This document shows positions 18,965-27,142 of a stretch of DNA of 64,000 bases, in pieces. The DNA comes from Desulfovibrio sp. JC022 (lineage in GTDB: Bacteria > Desulfobacterota > Desulfovibrionia > Desulfovibrionales > Desulfovibrionaceae), in the NCBI RefSeq assembly GCF_010470665.1, contig NZ_VOPZ01000001.1, forward strand, positions 496,001 through 560,000, in the 5' to 3' direction. How positions within the stretch are numbered: the stretch's first letter is position 1; every line of letters begins with the position of its first letter. Below the pieces are notes generated by a model that searched no databases, was not told the origin of the DNA, and saw only the letters and a list, made by a program, of their open reading frames with translations. Both the position numbers and the translations under genes were made by a program.

Positions 18965-19642
18965 GTGAGGAATATTCAGAAAGGAGCGATTCCACGCAGG
19001 TTCCGGGAATGGAAAGAAGAGAACAATCATCAACTTAACGATCTGCCTTTTAGGGCTATTCCGTCTGAAGAAGGTGGGGTAAAAGATGATCTTCGTGTCG
19101 CTTTGTGTGAAGAACAGGGATATTTGTGCTGTTACTGCCAGAGTCAAATCAACGATGATGCGGACAGTATGCGTGTAGAGCATTGGGCTTGCCAACGAAA
19201 GAATGTCGACAAAAGATTTGAATACGGAAATTTGCTAGCAGCCTGTTGTGGCAGTGAAGGGCAAGGTCGTAAGAACCATCATTGTGATGTGCTTAAAGCA
19301 TCATCCGACCTAAAGTACAATCCTGCTAATTTTAATGTTGAAAGTGTAATCAAGTACAAAGCTGACGGTGAAATTTATTCCACAGATACAGAATTCAACG
19401 AGCAGATTGGGAGTGTGAAAGCTCCGGGGATTTTAAATTTGAATCTGCGTAGACTGCGTATGCAGAGGCAGGCGCGGATTGATGCCGTTATCAGAGAGAT
19501 GCCTAAAAGTAGAATCTGGCCGAGAGAAAAAGTTCTCCGCAAAATTAGCGAATATGAAACTCCGGGAGATAGCGGAAAGCTCAAACCATTCGCTGGCGTA
19601 GCAATCTACTACCTCAAAAAGAAATTACGCCAATCTAAGTAA
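18965..19642 (+). CDS. ptuB: Septu-like HNH endonuclease (PtuB-like, TIGR02646 type)
   Basis: A 225-residue HNH nuclease starting at GTG with GGAG 9 nt upstream. The N-terminus MRNIQKGAIPRRFREWK is characteristic of the TIGR02646/PtuB family. Zinc or structural cysteines sit in LCCYCQSQI, the HNH core is in MRVEHWACQRK and the following NLLAACCGSEGQG, and HHCDVLK gives further ligands. In Septu, PtuB is held by PtuA and is thought to cleave nucleic acid when a phage perturbs the complex. No reverse transcriptase or msr-msd was found around it, so this is the two-gene Septu form and not a retron. Confidence 0.87.
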   Translation: MRNIQKGAIPRRFREWKEENNHQLNDLPFRAIPSEEGGVKDDLRVALCEEQGYLCCYCQSQINDDADSMRVEHWACQRKNVDKRFEYGNLLAACCGSEGQGRKNHHCDVLKASSDLKYNPANFNVESVIKYKADGEIYSTDTEFNEQIGSVKAPGILNLNLRRLRMQRQARIDAVIREMPKSRIWPREKVLRKISEYETPGDSGKLKPFAGVAIYYLKKKLRQSK

Positions 19643-19708
19643 ATCAAAACCACAACAGCCCTGCGAACTTCCGTCCACAGGGATTTTCATTTTATTTAGC
19701 TAAAAAAA

Positions 19709-20869
19709 CTACCCATTCTCCTTTACATACCTCTCCAACCGATCCATCCCTTCAGCCAGATTCTCCATGGAATTAGCGTAAGATAAACGGATGAAACCTT
19801 CGGCTCCTTCTCCGAAATCAATTCCCGGTGTTACTCCGATTCCGGCCTTCTCTAAAATGTCGAAGGCCAGCTTCAGGGAGCTTCCATCAAATTTTGCCGC
19901 CAGATGCTTCATGTTGACCAATATGTAAAACGCTCCGGTGGGTTCCACCTTGATATCAAAGCCGATTTCACGCAGTCTTTTGATCAGGAACTTGCGGCGT
20001 TCATTGTAGATTTCTTTGATGCGGTTGACCTCGTCCCATGATTCGGTCAGCGCGGCCACCCCGGCATGCTGGGCCATGGAGTTGGCGGAGATGAAGAAGT
20101 TCTGGCAGAGCTTCTGCATGGGGCGTACGTATTTTTCCGGGGCGATGATGTAACCCAGCCGCCATCCGGTCATGGCGAAAAGCTTGGAAAATCCGTTGAG
20201 CACGAATGCGTGATCCGTGTATTCGAGGATGGTGTGTTCTTTTTCGCCGTAGACAAGGCCGTGGTAGATTTCATCGGAAATGATCCACGGTCCCATCTTG
20301 GCAATTTTTTCCATCCTTTCCGGGGAGAGCAGGGTCCCGGTGGGGTTGGAGGGGGAGTTGATCAGGATCGCCTTGGTGCGTTCGTTGATGGCTTTTTCAA
20401 TTGCTTCCGGGCGGTACTGGAATCCATCTTCCTCAAAGGTGCGGATGGAGTTTGCTTCGGCGCCGGAAAAGGAAATAAAGTTGCTGTAACAGGCATAACA
20501 GGGGTCGGAAACAATGATGTTGTCCCCCTGATCTAGAATGAAGGTAAAAAGCAGCAGCATTGCCGGGGATGTGCCTTGGGTGATGATTACCCGGCCCGGA
20601 TCAACGTCCACTCCGTAAGTATCTCGATAATATTTGCTGATGGCCTCACGCAGCTGCGGGATGCCCAGACTGTGAGTGTAGTGGGTTTCGCCCTCTTCCA
20701 TGGCCCTGATGCAGGCCTGCTTGACACATTCGGGGGTGTCGAAGTCCGGTTCGCCGATTTCCATGTGGATGATGCTGCGGCCCTGACGTTCCATTTCCTG
20801 CGCCTTTTCCAGCACGTCCATGACTAAGAAAGGGGTGATCTCACAGGCTCTTTTTGATATACAGTCCAT
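19709..20869 (-). CDS. Class I/II pyridoxal-phosphate aminotransferase (aspartate/alanine type)
   Basis: A 386-residue fold-type I aminotransferase with AGGAAAT before the ATG. Motifs: MEIGEPDFDTPECV at the N-terminus, TQGTSPAML, SDPCYACYSNF, NSPSNPTGTLL, ISDEIYHGLVYGE and the PLP-binding Lys in LNGFSKLFAMTGWRLGYI, followed by FIRLSYANS with the substrate carboxylate Arg. It probably interconverts aspartate or alanine with 2-oxoglutarate or pyruvate; exact specificity is uncertain. It is monocistronic and divergent from the pab operon. A weak CCCTG/CAGGG hairpin between ptuB and this gene (about 19658-19682) may terminate ptuB. Confidence 0.92.
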   Translation of the reverse strand: MDCISKRACEITPFLVMDVLEKAQEMERQGRSIIHMEIGEPDFDTPECVKQACIRAMEEGETHYTHSLGIPQLREAISKYYRDTYGVDVDPGRVIITQGTSPAMLLLFTFILDQGDNIIVSDPCYACYSNFISFSGAEANSIRTFEEDGFQYRPEAIEKAINERTKAILINSPSNPTGTLLSPERMEKIAKMGPWIISDEIYHGLVYGEKEHTILEYTDHAFVLNGFSKLFAMTGWRLGYIIAPEKYVRPMQKLCQNFFISANSMAQHAGVAALTESWDEVNRIKEIYNERRKFLIKRLREIGFDIKVEPTGAFYILVNMKHLAAKFDGSSLKLAFDILEKAGIGVTPGIDFGEGAEGFIRLSYANSMENLAEGMDRLERYVKENG

Positions 20870-20882
20870 TTTATTTCCTATG

Positions 20883-20962
20883 GGATATGATGCGCTACGC
20901 GCTTTGATGATATGATTTCGCCTCCGGCGGCCAACGGGGATAATCCCCTTTGGAATCCTTAA
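20883..20962 (+). repeat. Dispersed intergenic repeat, copy A
   Basis: An 80-nt element between the aminotransferase and pabA. It shares with copy B (46671-46754, opposite strand) a left module (GATATGATGCGCTA then CGCGCT), the box ATTTCGCCTCCGGCGGC and a right AATCC. Between the last two boxes is a hairpin that differs in sequence from copy B but keeps its self-complementarity (here GGGGATAATCCCC). Seen directly; mobility and function unknown. Confidence 0.75.
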
Positions 20963-21093
20963 GTAGGAGGGAGGGGCTTTGTTGATTTAAATTGTTGTAT
21001 ACTTATTGAATCATGTAAGTGCAACAATCCGGTTTTGAATCCTTTTATCATGCTTGTGCCTGCTTTCTTCATGGAGTACATATCCGCCAGACC

Positions 21094-21645
21094 ATGAACA
21101 TACTTCTTATCGACAATAACGACAGCTTCACCAACAATCTTGAACATCTGCTGGCCCGTGAAATTGCGGGGGCGCAGGTCTATGTGCGTTCCTACTCGCA
21201 AGCTCTGGGCTGTGGGGACACTGTTGATTTCAGTGCCTATCAGCTGATCATAATTTCTCCCGGTCCCGGATGTCCCGCGGATTATCCGGGTTATGAAAGG
21301 GTGATCGAATCCGGCCTGCCTGTGCTGGGCATCTGCCTCGGTATGCAGATTCTTAATGAATATTTCGGCGGGCGCACCACAAGGCTGAACGGCTGTTTTC
21401 ATGGGCGAACCGAGCGTATTGATTTTGTCGGGCATGATCTTGCCGTGGCCCGTTATCACTCCCTTTACTGTTCAGAGCTTGGGCAGAACTTGAAATTACT
21501 CAGTAAGAACAGTGAGCAGGTCCCCATGGCTGTTGCCCATGAAAGTTTGCCCTTGCTGGGCTACCAGTTTCACCCGGAATCATTTTTAACCGAGCAACCC
21601 GGAGTTTTCATTGAATACGCCCTCCATCATTTCGGACTCCTGTAG
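21094..21645 (+). CDS. pabA: Aminodeoxychorismate/anthranilate synthase glutamine amidotransferase
   Basis: A 183-residue class-I (triad) glutamine amidotransferase. The ATG at 21094 begins MNILLIDNNDSFTNN, the canonical PabA/TrpG start; 25 upstream codons in frame look non-native. The triad is Cys in LGICLGMQILNE, with His and Glu in YQFHPESF; ISPGPGCP forms the oxyanion region. It releases ammonia from glutamine for the PabB subunit. Its 3' end overlaps pabB by 35 nt, so translation is coupled. The neighbours pabB and pabC favour folate over tryptophan synthesis. Confidence 0.92.
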   Translation: MNILLIDNNDSFTNNLEHLLAREIAGAQVYVRSYSQALGCGDTVDFSAYQLIIISPGPGCPADYPGYERVIESGLPVLGICLGMQILNEYFGGRTTRLNGCFHGRTERIDFVGHDLAVARYHSLYCSELGQNLKLLSKNSEQVPMAVAHESLPLLGYQFHPESFLTEQPGVFIEYALHHFGLL

Positions 21646-22900
21646 CTTTGAGCGGTTTCGGGAAATCGCTTACCATTTTGTGCGAAAGCGTGATGCTGAT
21701 GTGCTGCTCGGTTCTCCTTCTTTTCCTGATTCATGTATGAGCTATCTTGGCATTGAGCCGCAGGATGAGTTTGTTTTGCAGGCCGGTGTTTCCGGTGATG
21801 ATGTCCGGGCGCAGATGAAGGAATTTTGTTTTGCGGATGATGGTCCGGCAATCGGCTATCTTTCTTATGAACTGGGGCATGAATTGCGCGGGGTGGGAAG
21901 CAGTAAACCTGCTGAGTTTCCACTATTGCATTTAAAAAAGTATCGCGCGGTGCTGGTTCATGATGGTGGGGATTCGGCCCTGAAGCTGCTTTGCGCCGAT
22001 GAAACTTATCGGTCAGTGATTGGGGCTGAAGTCTTGCAGGTTAGGCGGGTTCCTGATGTCGAATTGCCTTCTTTTGTCGAGCATGATTTATGTATGTCCC
22101 TAAATAAACAGGGTTATGAGGACGGAGTTGCCCGCACCCTCGAGTATATCCGCGATGGCCTGACTTACCAGCTTAACCTGACCACCCGCGTCAGTATGAA
22201 TGGTGGGAATATCAACCCCGTACTTTGGTTTTTCGGGCTGCATAAACGTTATCCCGCACCCTATTACGCGCTCTTTCGCAGTGGGGAAAAGGTAGTAGTT
22301 TCCACTTCACCGGAGCTTTTTTTGCGGGTGGAGCAGGGGCAGGTGCTCTCCGAACCCATTAAGGGAACCCTCCGTTTTGAAGAGTATTCTGAAGAACTTG
22401 TCGAGTCACTGCGTAGTTCAGTAAAAGAGGATTCAGAGCTTTCCATGATTGTGGATTTGATCCGTAATGATATTTCCGCTGATTGCCGTTACGGATCGGT
22501 GGTTGTTAAGGATCACAAATCCGTATTTGCAGTGGACAATCTTTTGCAGATGTTCAGCCGGGTGCGCGGGGAACTGCTTGAAGGACGGGATTGCATTGAC
22601 CTGCTCCTGAATGCATTTCCCGGCGGTTCCATCACCGGGTGTCCCAAGAAAAGTTCCATGGAACTTATCGACAAGCTTGAACCGCATGTGCGCGGGCCTT
22701 ATTGCGGCAGCATCGTGCTTATTCATGGCCCGCAGGATATGGTTTCATCCATTCCTATCAGGACTGCGGTTTATGACAGTTCTACAAAAGAGCTTGATTA
22801 CTGGGCCGGAAGCGGCATTGTCATTGATTCCGATCCTGAAGCGGAGTACATGGAAACCATTGCCAAAGCTGGCAAAATTCTCGATCCGGAGTCTGTATGA
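21611..22900 (+). CDS. pabB: Aminodeoxychorismate synthase component I
   Basis: A 429-residue chorismate-binding enzyme. It starts at a TTG with GGAG 6 nt upstream, inside the end of pabA. The C-terminal chorismate-binding domain shows LTYQLNLTTRV, SPELFLRVEQGQV, EPIKGTLRF, DLIRNDIS and FPGGSITGCPKKSSMELID, all conserved in PabB/TrpE. It aminates chorismate to 4-amino-4-deoxychorismate using ammonia from PabA. The N-terminal domain is shorter than in E. coli PabB. The stop overlaps the pabC start (ATGA). Confidence 0.92.
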   Translation: MNTPSIISDSCSFERFREIAYHFVRKRDADVLLGSPSFPDSCMSYLGIEPQDEFVLQAGVSGDDVRAQMKEFCFADDGPAIGYLSYELGHELRGVGSSKPAEFPLLHLKKYRAVLVHDGGDSALKLLCADETYRSVIGAEVLQVRRVPDVELPSFVEHDLCMSLNKQGYEDGVARTLEYIRDGLTYQLNLTTRVSMNGGNINPVLWFFGLHKRYPAPYYALFRSGEKVVVSTSPELFLRVEQGQVLSEPIKGTLRFEEYSEELVESLRSSVKEDSELSMIVDLIRNDISADCRYGSVVVKDHKSVFAVDNLLQMFSRVRGELLEGRDCIDLLLNAFPGGSITGCPKKSSMELIDKLEPHVRGPYCGSIVLIHGPQDMVSSIPIRTAVYDSSTKELDYWAGSGIVIDSDPEAEYMETIAKAGKILDPESV

Positions 22901-23658
22901 TTTATTTCAGGAACGGTGAATTCATTGAAGACGAAGTCTGTCTCGATCTGGCCCAGCCCGCTTTCAGAACCGGGTACGGATTTTTCGAGACCCTTTGCTG
23001 GAATGGCAGCAAAATTTGCCATTTGGATTTGCATCTTCAGCGGGCGCGTAAAAGCCTTGCTGAATTTAATATTACCGAAGAGCCGCTGGATTATGACGCG
23101 ATTATTCGGGATGTGGTGGCAGCAAACGGGCTGGAGAATGAATTTGCACGGGTGAACATATTTTTTCCGGTTGAACAGGGCATTACTTTGCCTGTAGTTT
23201 GTGCGGTCCCTTTTGAGCACATCCCGAATCGCACTTGGACCCTCAGACCCTGCCCGAATGTTTTTCTTTCCCCCCTTATGGCTCATAAATCCACCAACCG
23301 CATGGATTATCTTAATGCGTGGCAGGATGCTTTAGCCGCTGGATTTGATGATGCACTGCTTCAGGATTTTGATGGTAATGTTCTGGAATCCTCTTTCGCT
23401 TCCCTGCTTTTCAGAAAAGGTGATTCTTTTTTTGAGCCACAGACAGTGTACAAACTTCCCGGCACGGCTCAGGTAATTGCAGCCCGGCATATCGAAATTG
23501 CGGGAGCGGAGATTAATCTCGCTCAGATTGAGCAATTTGATCACGCCTATGCCCTCAATTCTCTGGGCGGGATGATTCCGATTACTGCCATTGGTGATGT
23601 GGGATTTGAGGCTGATTTTGATACGGCGGAACGGGTGAGTCAGTTGGTGCTGGGGTAA
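22897..23658 (+). CDS. pabC: Aminodeoxychorismate lyase-type class IV PLP enzyme
   Basis: A 253-residue fold-type IV PLP enzyme overlapping pabB by 4 nt. FRTGYGFFETL (about 25-35) and MAHKSTNRMDYLNAWQDA, which carries the catalytic Lys, are typical of PabC and branched-chain aminotransferases; the later NSLGGMIPITAIGD matches the family phosphate-binding end. PabC releases pyruvate from aminodeoxychorismate to give p-aminobenzoate. A D-amino-acid aminotransferase role cannot be excluded by sequence, but the three-gene overlap strongly supports PabC. Confidence 0.9.
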   Translation: MIYFRNGEFIEDEVCLDLAQPAFRTGYGFFETLCWNGSKICHLDLHLQRARKSLAEFNITEEPLDYDAIIRDVVAANGLENEFARVNIFFPVEQGITLPVVCAVPFEHIPNRTWTLRPCPNVFLSPLMAHKSTNRMDYLNAWQDALAAGFDDALLQDFDGNVLESSFASLLFRKGDSFFEPQTVYKLPGTAQVIAARHIEIAGAEINLAQIEQFDHAYALNSLGGMIPITAIGDVGFEADFDTAERVSQLVLG

Positions 23659-23682
23659 TTTTGCAGCAAGATCAAATATATT

Positions 23683-23716
23683 CAGCCTCGGCACAAATGC
23701 GCCGAGGCTGAGTTTT
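23683..23716 (+). terminator. Terminator of the pab operon
   Basis: CAGCCTCGGC (23683-23692) pairs with GCCGAGGCTG (23701-23710), followed by AGTTTTG. It lies between convergent genes and could serve both. Confidence 0.85.
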
Positions 23717-23744
23717 GTAAGAATTCTGGGTGGGATTTTAATAT

Positions 23745-25010
23745 CTAACGGACAGTGGCTATGCGGGATCGTACCGGAATATTAGTCGTCTCGAGTCCGG
23801 GCTTCTGGCCGCGAAGGTCGAATTCCAGATTAACACCGGGGCGGAAGATGAGCACATGTGTTGAACCGCCGAAATGAAACATGCCCAGCTGATCGCCTTT
23901 GTTTACATGCTGACCCTCATATACCGTGATTTCGTTGGAAGAAACCTCCGCCATACCGACAAACATGATTGCCATCAGACCTATGTCGGGATTATCCGCT
24001 TCAATGAAGATCAGGCCTCTGGCTGCAGTTTGGGTGATGTAGCCCTGAGAGCCGTTGGGGCTGGCCGGATCAAATCCTACCGTGGGTGATTGGGCATAAT
24101 AGGACCCGTCGATCAGTTTTGTCTTTACAATTCTGCCGCTGACCGGGCTGTGCCAGCGGTGGTAGCTGAGTGCGCTCAGAAAGGCCTGATAGATGGTGCC
24201 ACCTGCAAAGCGGGGAGCCAATGGGTCGCCGTCGAGCATGTGGTAGAGCGAATACGGCTGGCCCTTGATCCAGAATTCATCCCTTAATTTCACATTTTTC
24301 GCCAGATTGAATGGGGCGGATTCGCAGGCGTTCGCGATGACGGAGTTATCGTTGGGGGCGGCAACCGGGCGGCGTCCCTTGCGGAATTTGCGGGTGAAAA
24401 AGTCGTCCCATGAAACGAATCCGTGGTATGGCTTGTCCGGGTCGCAGATGAAGTCTTTTGCAAATCCCGGCATTGCCTTTTGAGCATCACGCCCAAACCA
24501 TCCTTTTTTGGGATCGTCGCTGAGTACATAGCGGGAGTCCGGAGATCCGAGGAATACAGCCCACTGGTTGAGTATCTTTTTCAGTTGCGCGTTAACCCGG
24601 CTGTCAAGAAAAGCACTTGTTCCGGCTGAGGTGCCCATGGGCCAGTTTAAAATAGAATTGATGGGAAAACCCACCATAGCGGTTGTGTTGAATTCCGGTG
24701 CCTGCTGCGAAATTTCACTTATTTTTTGCAACATTTGAACGTAGCTGCGGATTTGAGGATTGCCTGCCGGGTCGTTCTTGAACTCCGGTGTGTCGGGGAC
24801 CATCTCGAACATCTCTGTAAAAAGCATAAAAAGTTTCGGGTCGTTTTCAATCAGTTCCTTGAATTCCTGTACGACCGGCAGAAGTTGCGTTGTATCGTTT
24901 GAAACCGTTGGTTGTGACGCGCTGTTCGCTGATACAGCAAGTCCAAGGCACAGGATCAGGCTGCCTAAACAGATAGCAATTCTTTTTGTCCAATATCGAT
25001 TACCAGTCAT
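23745..25010 (-). CDS. Exported phosphatidylserine-decarboxylase-like protein
   Basis: A 421-residue member of the PSD family. The N-terminus is a Sec signal peptide (RIAICLGSLILCLGLAVSANSA), unusual because bacterial PSD is a cytoplasmic-face enzyme. Residues about 50-200 look like the extra N-terminal domain found in PsiD-like decarboxylases, and the rest is PSD core: DDFFTRKFRKGRRP, YHRWHSPVSGRI and, near residue 384, FHFGGSTHVLIF. The GGST motif is where PSD self-cleaves to make its pyruvoyl cofactor. This predicts a pyruvoyl decarboxylase acting outside the cytoplasm, on phospholipid or an amino acid; the substrate is unknown. Confidence 0.82.
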   Translation of the reverse strand: MTGNRYWTKRIAICLGSLILCLGLAVSANSASQPTVSNDTTQLLPVVQEFKELIENDPKLFMLFTEMFEMVPDTPEFKNDPAGNPQIRSYVQMLQKISEISQQAPEFNTTAMVGFPINSILNWPMGTSAGTSAFLDSRVNAQLKKILNQWAVFLGSPDSRYVLSDDPKKGWFGRDAQKAMPGFAKDFICDPDKPYHGFVSWDDFFTRKFRKGRRPVAAPNDNSVIANACESAPFNLAKNVKLRDEFWIKGQPYSLYHMLDGDPLAPRFAGGTIYQAFLSALSYHRWHSPVSGRIVKTKLIDGSYYAQSPTVGFDPASPNGSQGYITQTAARGLIFIEADNPDIGLMAIMFVGMAEVSSNEITVYEGQHVNKGDQLGMFHFGGSTHVLIFRPGVNLEFDLRGQKPGLETTNIPVRSRIATVR

Positions 25011-25107
25011 TTGCCGGACCTCCCATTTAAATTATTGATGGATGGAGTCAGATTAGATTCTTATCCGTCTTATAGCCTACGGGAAGGAATATTGCCAAGG
25101 TTGACGA

Positions 25108-25146
25108 TAAAAAAGGCGGACCTGAGTTCTCTGACTCAAGCCCGCC
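25108..25146 (-). terminator. Terminator of the thiolase/glycosyltransferase operon
   Basis: On the minus strand a 13-bp stem (25134-25146 with 25115-25127) with a 6-nt loop is followed by a U-tract (25108-25114). It lies 37 nt after the glycosyltransferase stop. Confidence 0.85.
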
Positions 25147-25183
25147 CTCAGCAGAAAGTTTGATTTCCTGTGGTGTTTGTATT

Positions 25184-26203
25184 TTACGAAACCAGCAAAT
25201 AATCCCGCCCCATCACATAGCCGCGCGCATCCAGAAACTGTGCTACCTCATCCCGCGCGCCCCAGCTTGCTACGTAGGAGAGCAGAAAAGTATTTCCCGC
25301 CGGAGGCACTTCATCGCGGTGAAGGACTTTTTTGCCGTGAATGAACATGCCGACCTTGCGTGGGTCCACGTCAACGTAGAAGGCCGTTTCCACACCCAAG
25401 TTTTCCAGCATCTTGTAACGCTTGCGGGAAGTTCTCCCGGAACCGATTACACCCACCTTGGGATTGGAACCGAGACGATTTTGTAGCCAATTGAAGAGAT
25501 AACTACTCTTGATGCGGTAGAAAGCTTCAACTGTGTATTTGGGATGGTTGCGCGATAATCGGTCCGGCGGATCATTCCAGATGAGCAGCTCTTCATCCAC
25601 CTTGCGCATTTTTACCCCGGCTTCCAGCCAACGCAGAACCAGTTCGTAATCTTCAGGAAAATCACCGTCCCGGAATGGGCCGTGTTCCTGAATGAGTTCT
25701 TTGCGCATCATGATGGACGGGTTGGCAAAAGGAAATTCCACAAAGCGGTTCAGAGAAATTTCATCCGTACCCACCAAAGTGTTGATCCAGTCCACGTAAT
25801 GGGCGTAGCCGCCGTTTTTATCACGATCCCCGCCGAAACCGACCTTACATGCGGTAAGTCCGGTTTCCGGGTCGCGGTCCAGTAGTCCTGCCTGCTTTTC
25901 AATACGCTGTGGCAGGGCAAGATCATCCGCGTCCATGCGTGCGATGTAGCTTCCGCAAGCAGCCTCTATGGCTGCATTGGCTGCGCCGACCACTCCCTGA
26001 TGCTCAAGGAATAGCGGTTTTAATCGTGAATCACGGCTTGCATATTCTTTAAGCACTTCAGCGGTGTTGTCCGTTGAACCGTCATCCACTGCTATCAGCT
26101 CAAGGTCGCCGAAGGTCTGCCCGAGTATGCTTTCAATTGCCGCTCTCACAGTGGATTCGCAATTGTAGCAGGGCATGGTTACCGAAACCTTGGGGCTGCT
26201 CAT
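25184..26203 (-). CDS. Family 2 glycosyltransferase with C-terminal Rossmann-like extension
   Basis: A 339-residue protein. Residues 1-230 are a GT-A fold family-2 glycosyltransferase: VSVTMPCYNCESTVRAAIES, ELIAVDDGSTDNTAEVL, and the metal-binding DxD in YIARMDADDLAL near residue 92. The last 85 or so residues (PKVGVIGSGRTSRKRYKML, then AFYVDVDPRKVG) look like a nucleotide-binding Rossmann unit, an uncommon add-on. It overlaps the upstream thiolase gene by ATGA, so translation is coupled. No sugar pathway lies nearby, and the acceptor is unknown. Confidence 0.88.
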   Translation of the reverse strand: MSSPKVSVTMPCYNCESTVRAAIESILGQTFGDLELIAVDDGSTDNTAEVLKEYASRDSRLKPLFLEHQGVVGAANAAIEAACGSYIARMDADDLALPQRIEKQAGLLDRDPETGLTACKVGFGGDRDKNGGYAHYVDWINTLVGTDEISLNRFVEFPFANPSIMMRKELIQEHGPFRDGDFPEDYELVLRWLEAGVKMRKVDEELLIWNDPPDRLSRNHPKYTVEAFYRIKSSYLFNWLQNRLGSNPKVGVIGSGRTSRKRYKMLENLGVETAFYVDVDPRKVGMFIHGKKVLHRDEVPPAGNTFLLSYVASWGARDEVAQFLDARGYVMGRDYLLVS

Positions 26204-27138
26204 GCTTTTGTTGCTTCCATGGCTTCTTGTTTAAGGGAGTCCTGCAACTGGCTTCTAAGCCTGCAAATGCTGCATTTTCCGGCAGATGTGGGGTAGCCGC
26301 ATTCGGTACAAGGTGCGATCTCGTAATCTTTTTCTTCTTTTTCCAAAGCGGAAAATGCGGGGCGACCACGATCAAGGAATCCTTTGTAGAAAGCTCGTTT
26401 GGTGCCGGGACTGCGAAGTTCCATATCCCGCCAAAGCAGCTTGTGTCCGGTGAAACTGGCCCCGGAACTGTAAGGGCAGGGCAGGTGGTGATAGGGAATA
26501 TCCGCCAGAAAAGAGAATATGGCACTTTCGTATTCAGTGAGCCGGAAAAGGGGTTTTACCTTCTTGGCAAAGCCGTTTTCCGCAGGCAGCACCGGACCCT
26601 GATCGGAAAGATATCCCTGATCCCAGCGCAGGGTGTTGGCGAAAAGTCTGGCTACTTCGTCATCAAGATTGTGCCCGGTAGCAAGGGCTGTGTAGCCTTC
26701 TTCAATGGCAACCTTATTGAAATAATGGCGTTTGAACTTTCCGCAGATGGCGCAGATGGGACGGCGGATGTGTTTTTTGATCAAAGGCATGGGCACACCT
26801 TCTTTTTCAAGTTCCACAATGCGCAGCGGATAGCCCTTATCCTTACAGAAATCTTCCACCACGGAGCGGGCCTTGATGGAGGATTCGAAAATTCCCAGAT
26901 CAATGTGCAGCCCGGTTACATCGTAGCCCAGTTCTGCCAGAGCGTACATGAGTCCGAGAGAATCTTTGCCCCCGGAAAGGGCGACCAGCACCTTGTCATC
27001 AGGCTCGAGAAGCTTGCGTCTTTTGATACCCTGAGCAACCTGCTTCATGAAAAAAGCATTAAAATGCTCTTTGCAGAACGCGGCGTTGTGGCTGGGCAGT
27101 GCAACAAATGCTTTTTCTTTGCATACCTTGCATTTCAT
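26200..27138 (-). CDS. TtuA/Ncs6-type tRNA thiolation ATPase
   Basis: A 312-residue PP-loop ATPase. The N-terminal zinc finger has Cys3, Cys6 and downstream His/Cys; the PP-loop is ALSGGKDS (Ser-Gly-Gly-Lys-Asp-Ser at 55-60). PICAICG gives a CxxC, and Cys in HLPCPYSSGA gives a third ligand, the arrangement that holds a [4Fe-4S] cluster in Thermus TtuA. A C-terminal zinc ribbon has CTECGYP and KCSICRL. TtuA makes 2-thio-ribothymidine at tRNA position 54 using sulfur from the ubiquitin-like TtuB; archaeal relatives (NcsA) thiolate U34. A sulfur-carrier gene lies 4 nt upstream, supporting this role. Confidence 0.85.
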   Translation of the reverse strand: MKCKVCKEKAFVALPSHNAAFCKEHFNAFFMKQVAQGIKRRKLLEPDDKVLVALSGGKDSLGLMYALAELGYDVTGLHIDLGIFESSIKARSVVEDFCKDKGYPLRIVELEKEGVPMPLIKKHIRRPICAICGKFKRHYFNKVAIEEGYTALATGHNLDDEVARLFANTLRWDQGYLSDQGPVLPAENGFAKKVKPLFRLTEYESAIFSFLADIPYHHLPCPYSSGASFTGHKLLWRDMELRSPGTKRAFYKGFLDRGRPAFSALEKEEKDYEIAPCTECGYPTSAGKCSICRLRSQLQDSLKQEAMEATKA

Positions 27139-27142
27139 ATGA

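Noticed and set aside
17600-19700. Retron (reverse transcriptase plus msr-msd) around the PtuAB-like pair
   Set aside because: No reverse-transcriptase frame and no room for an msr-msd; only the ATPase and HNH genes are present.
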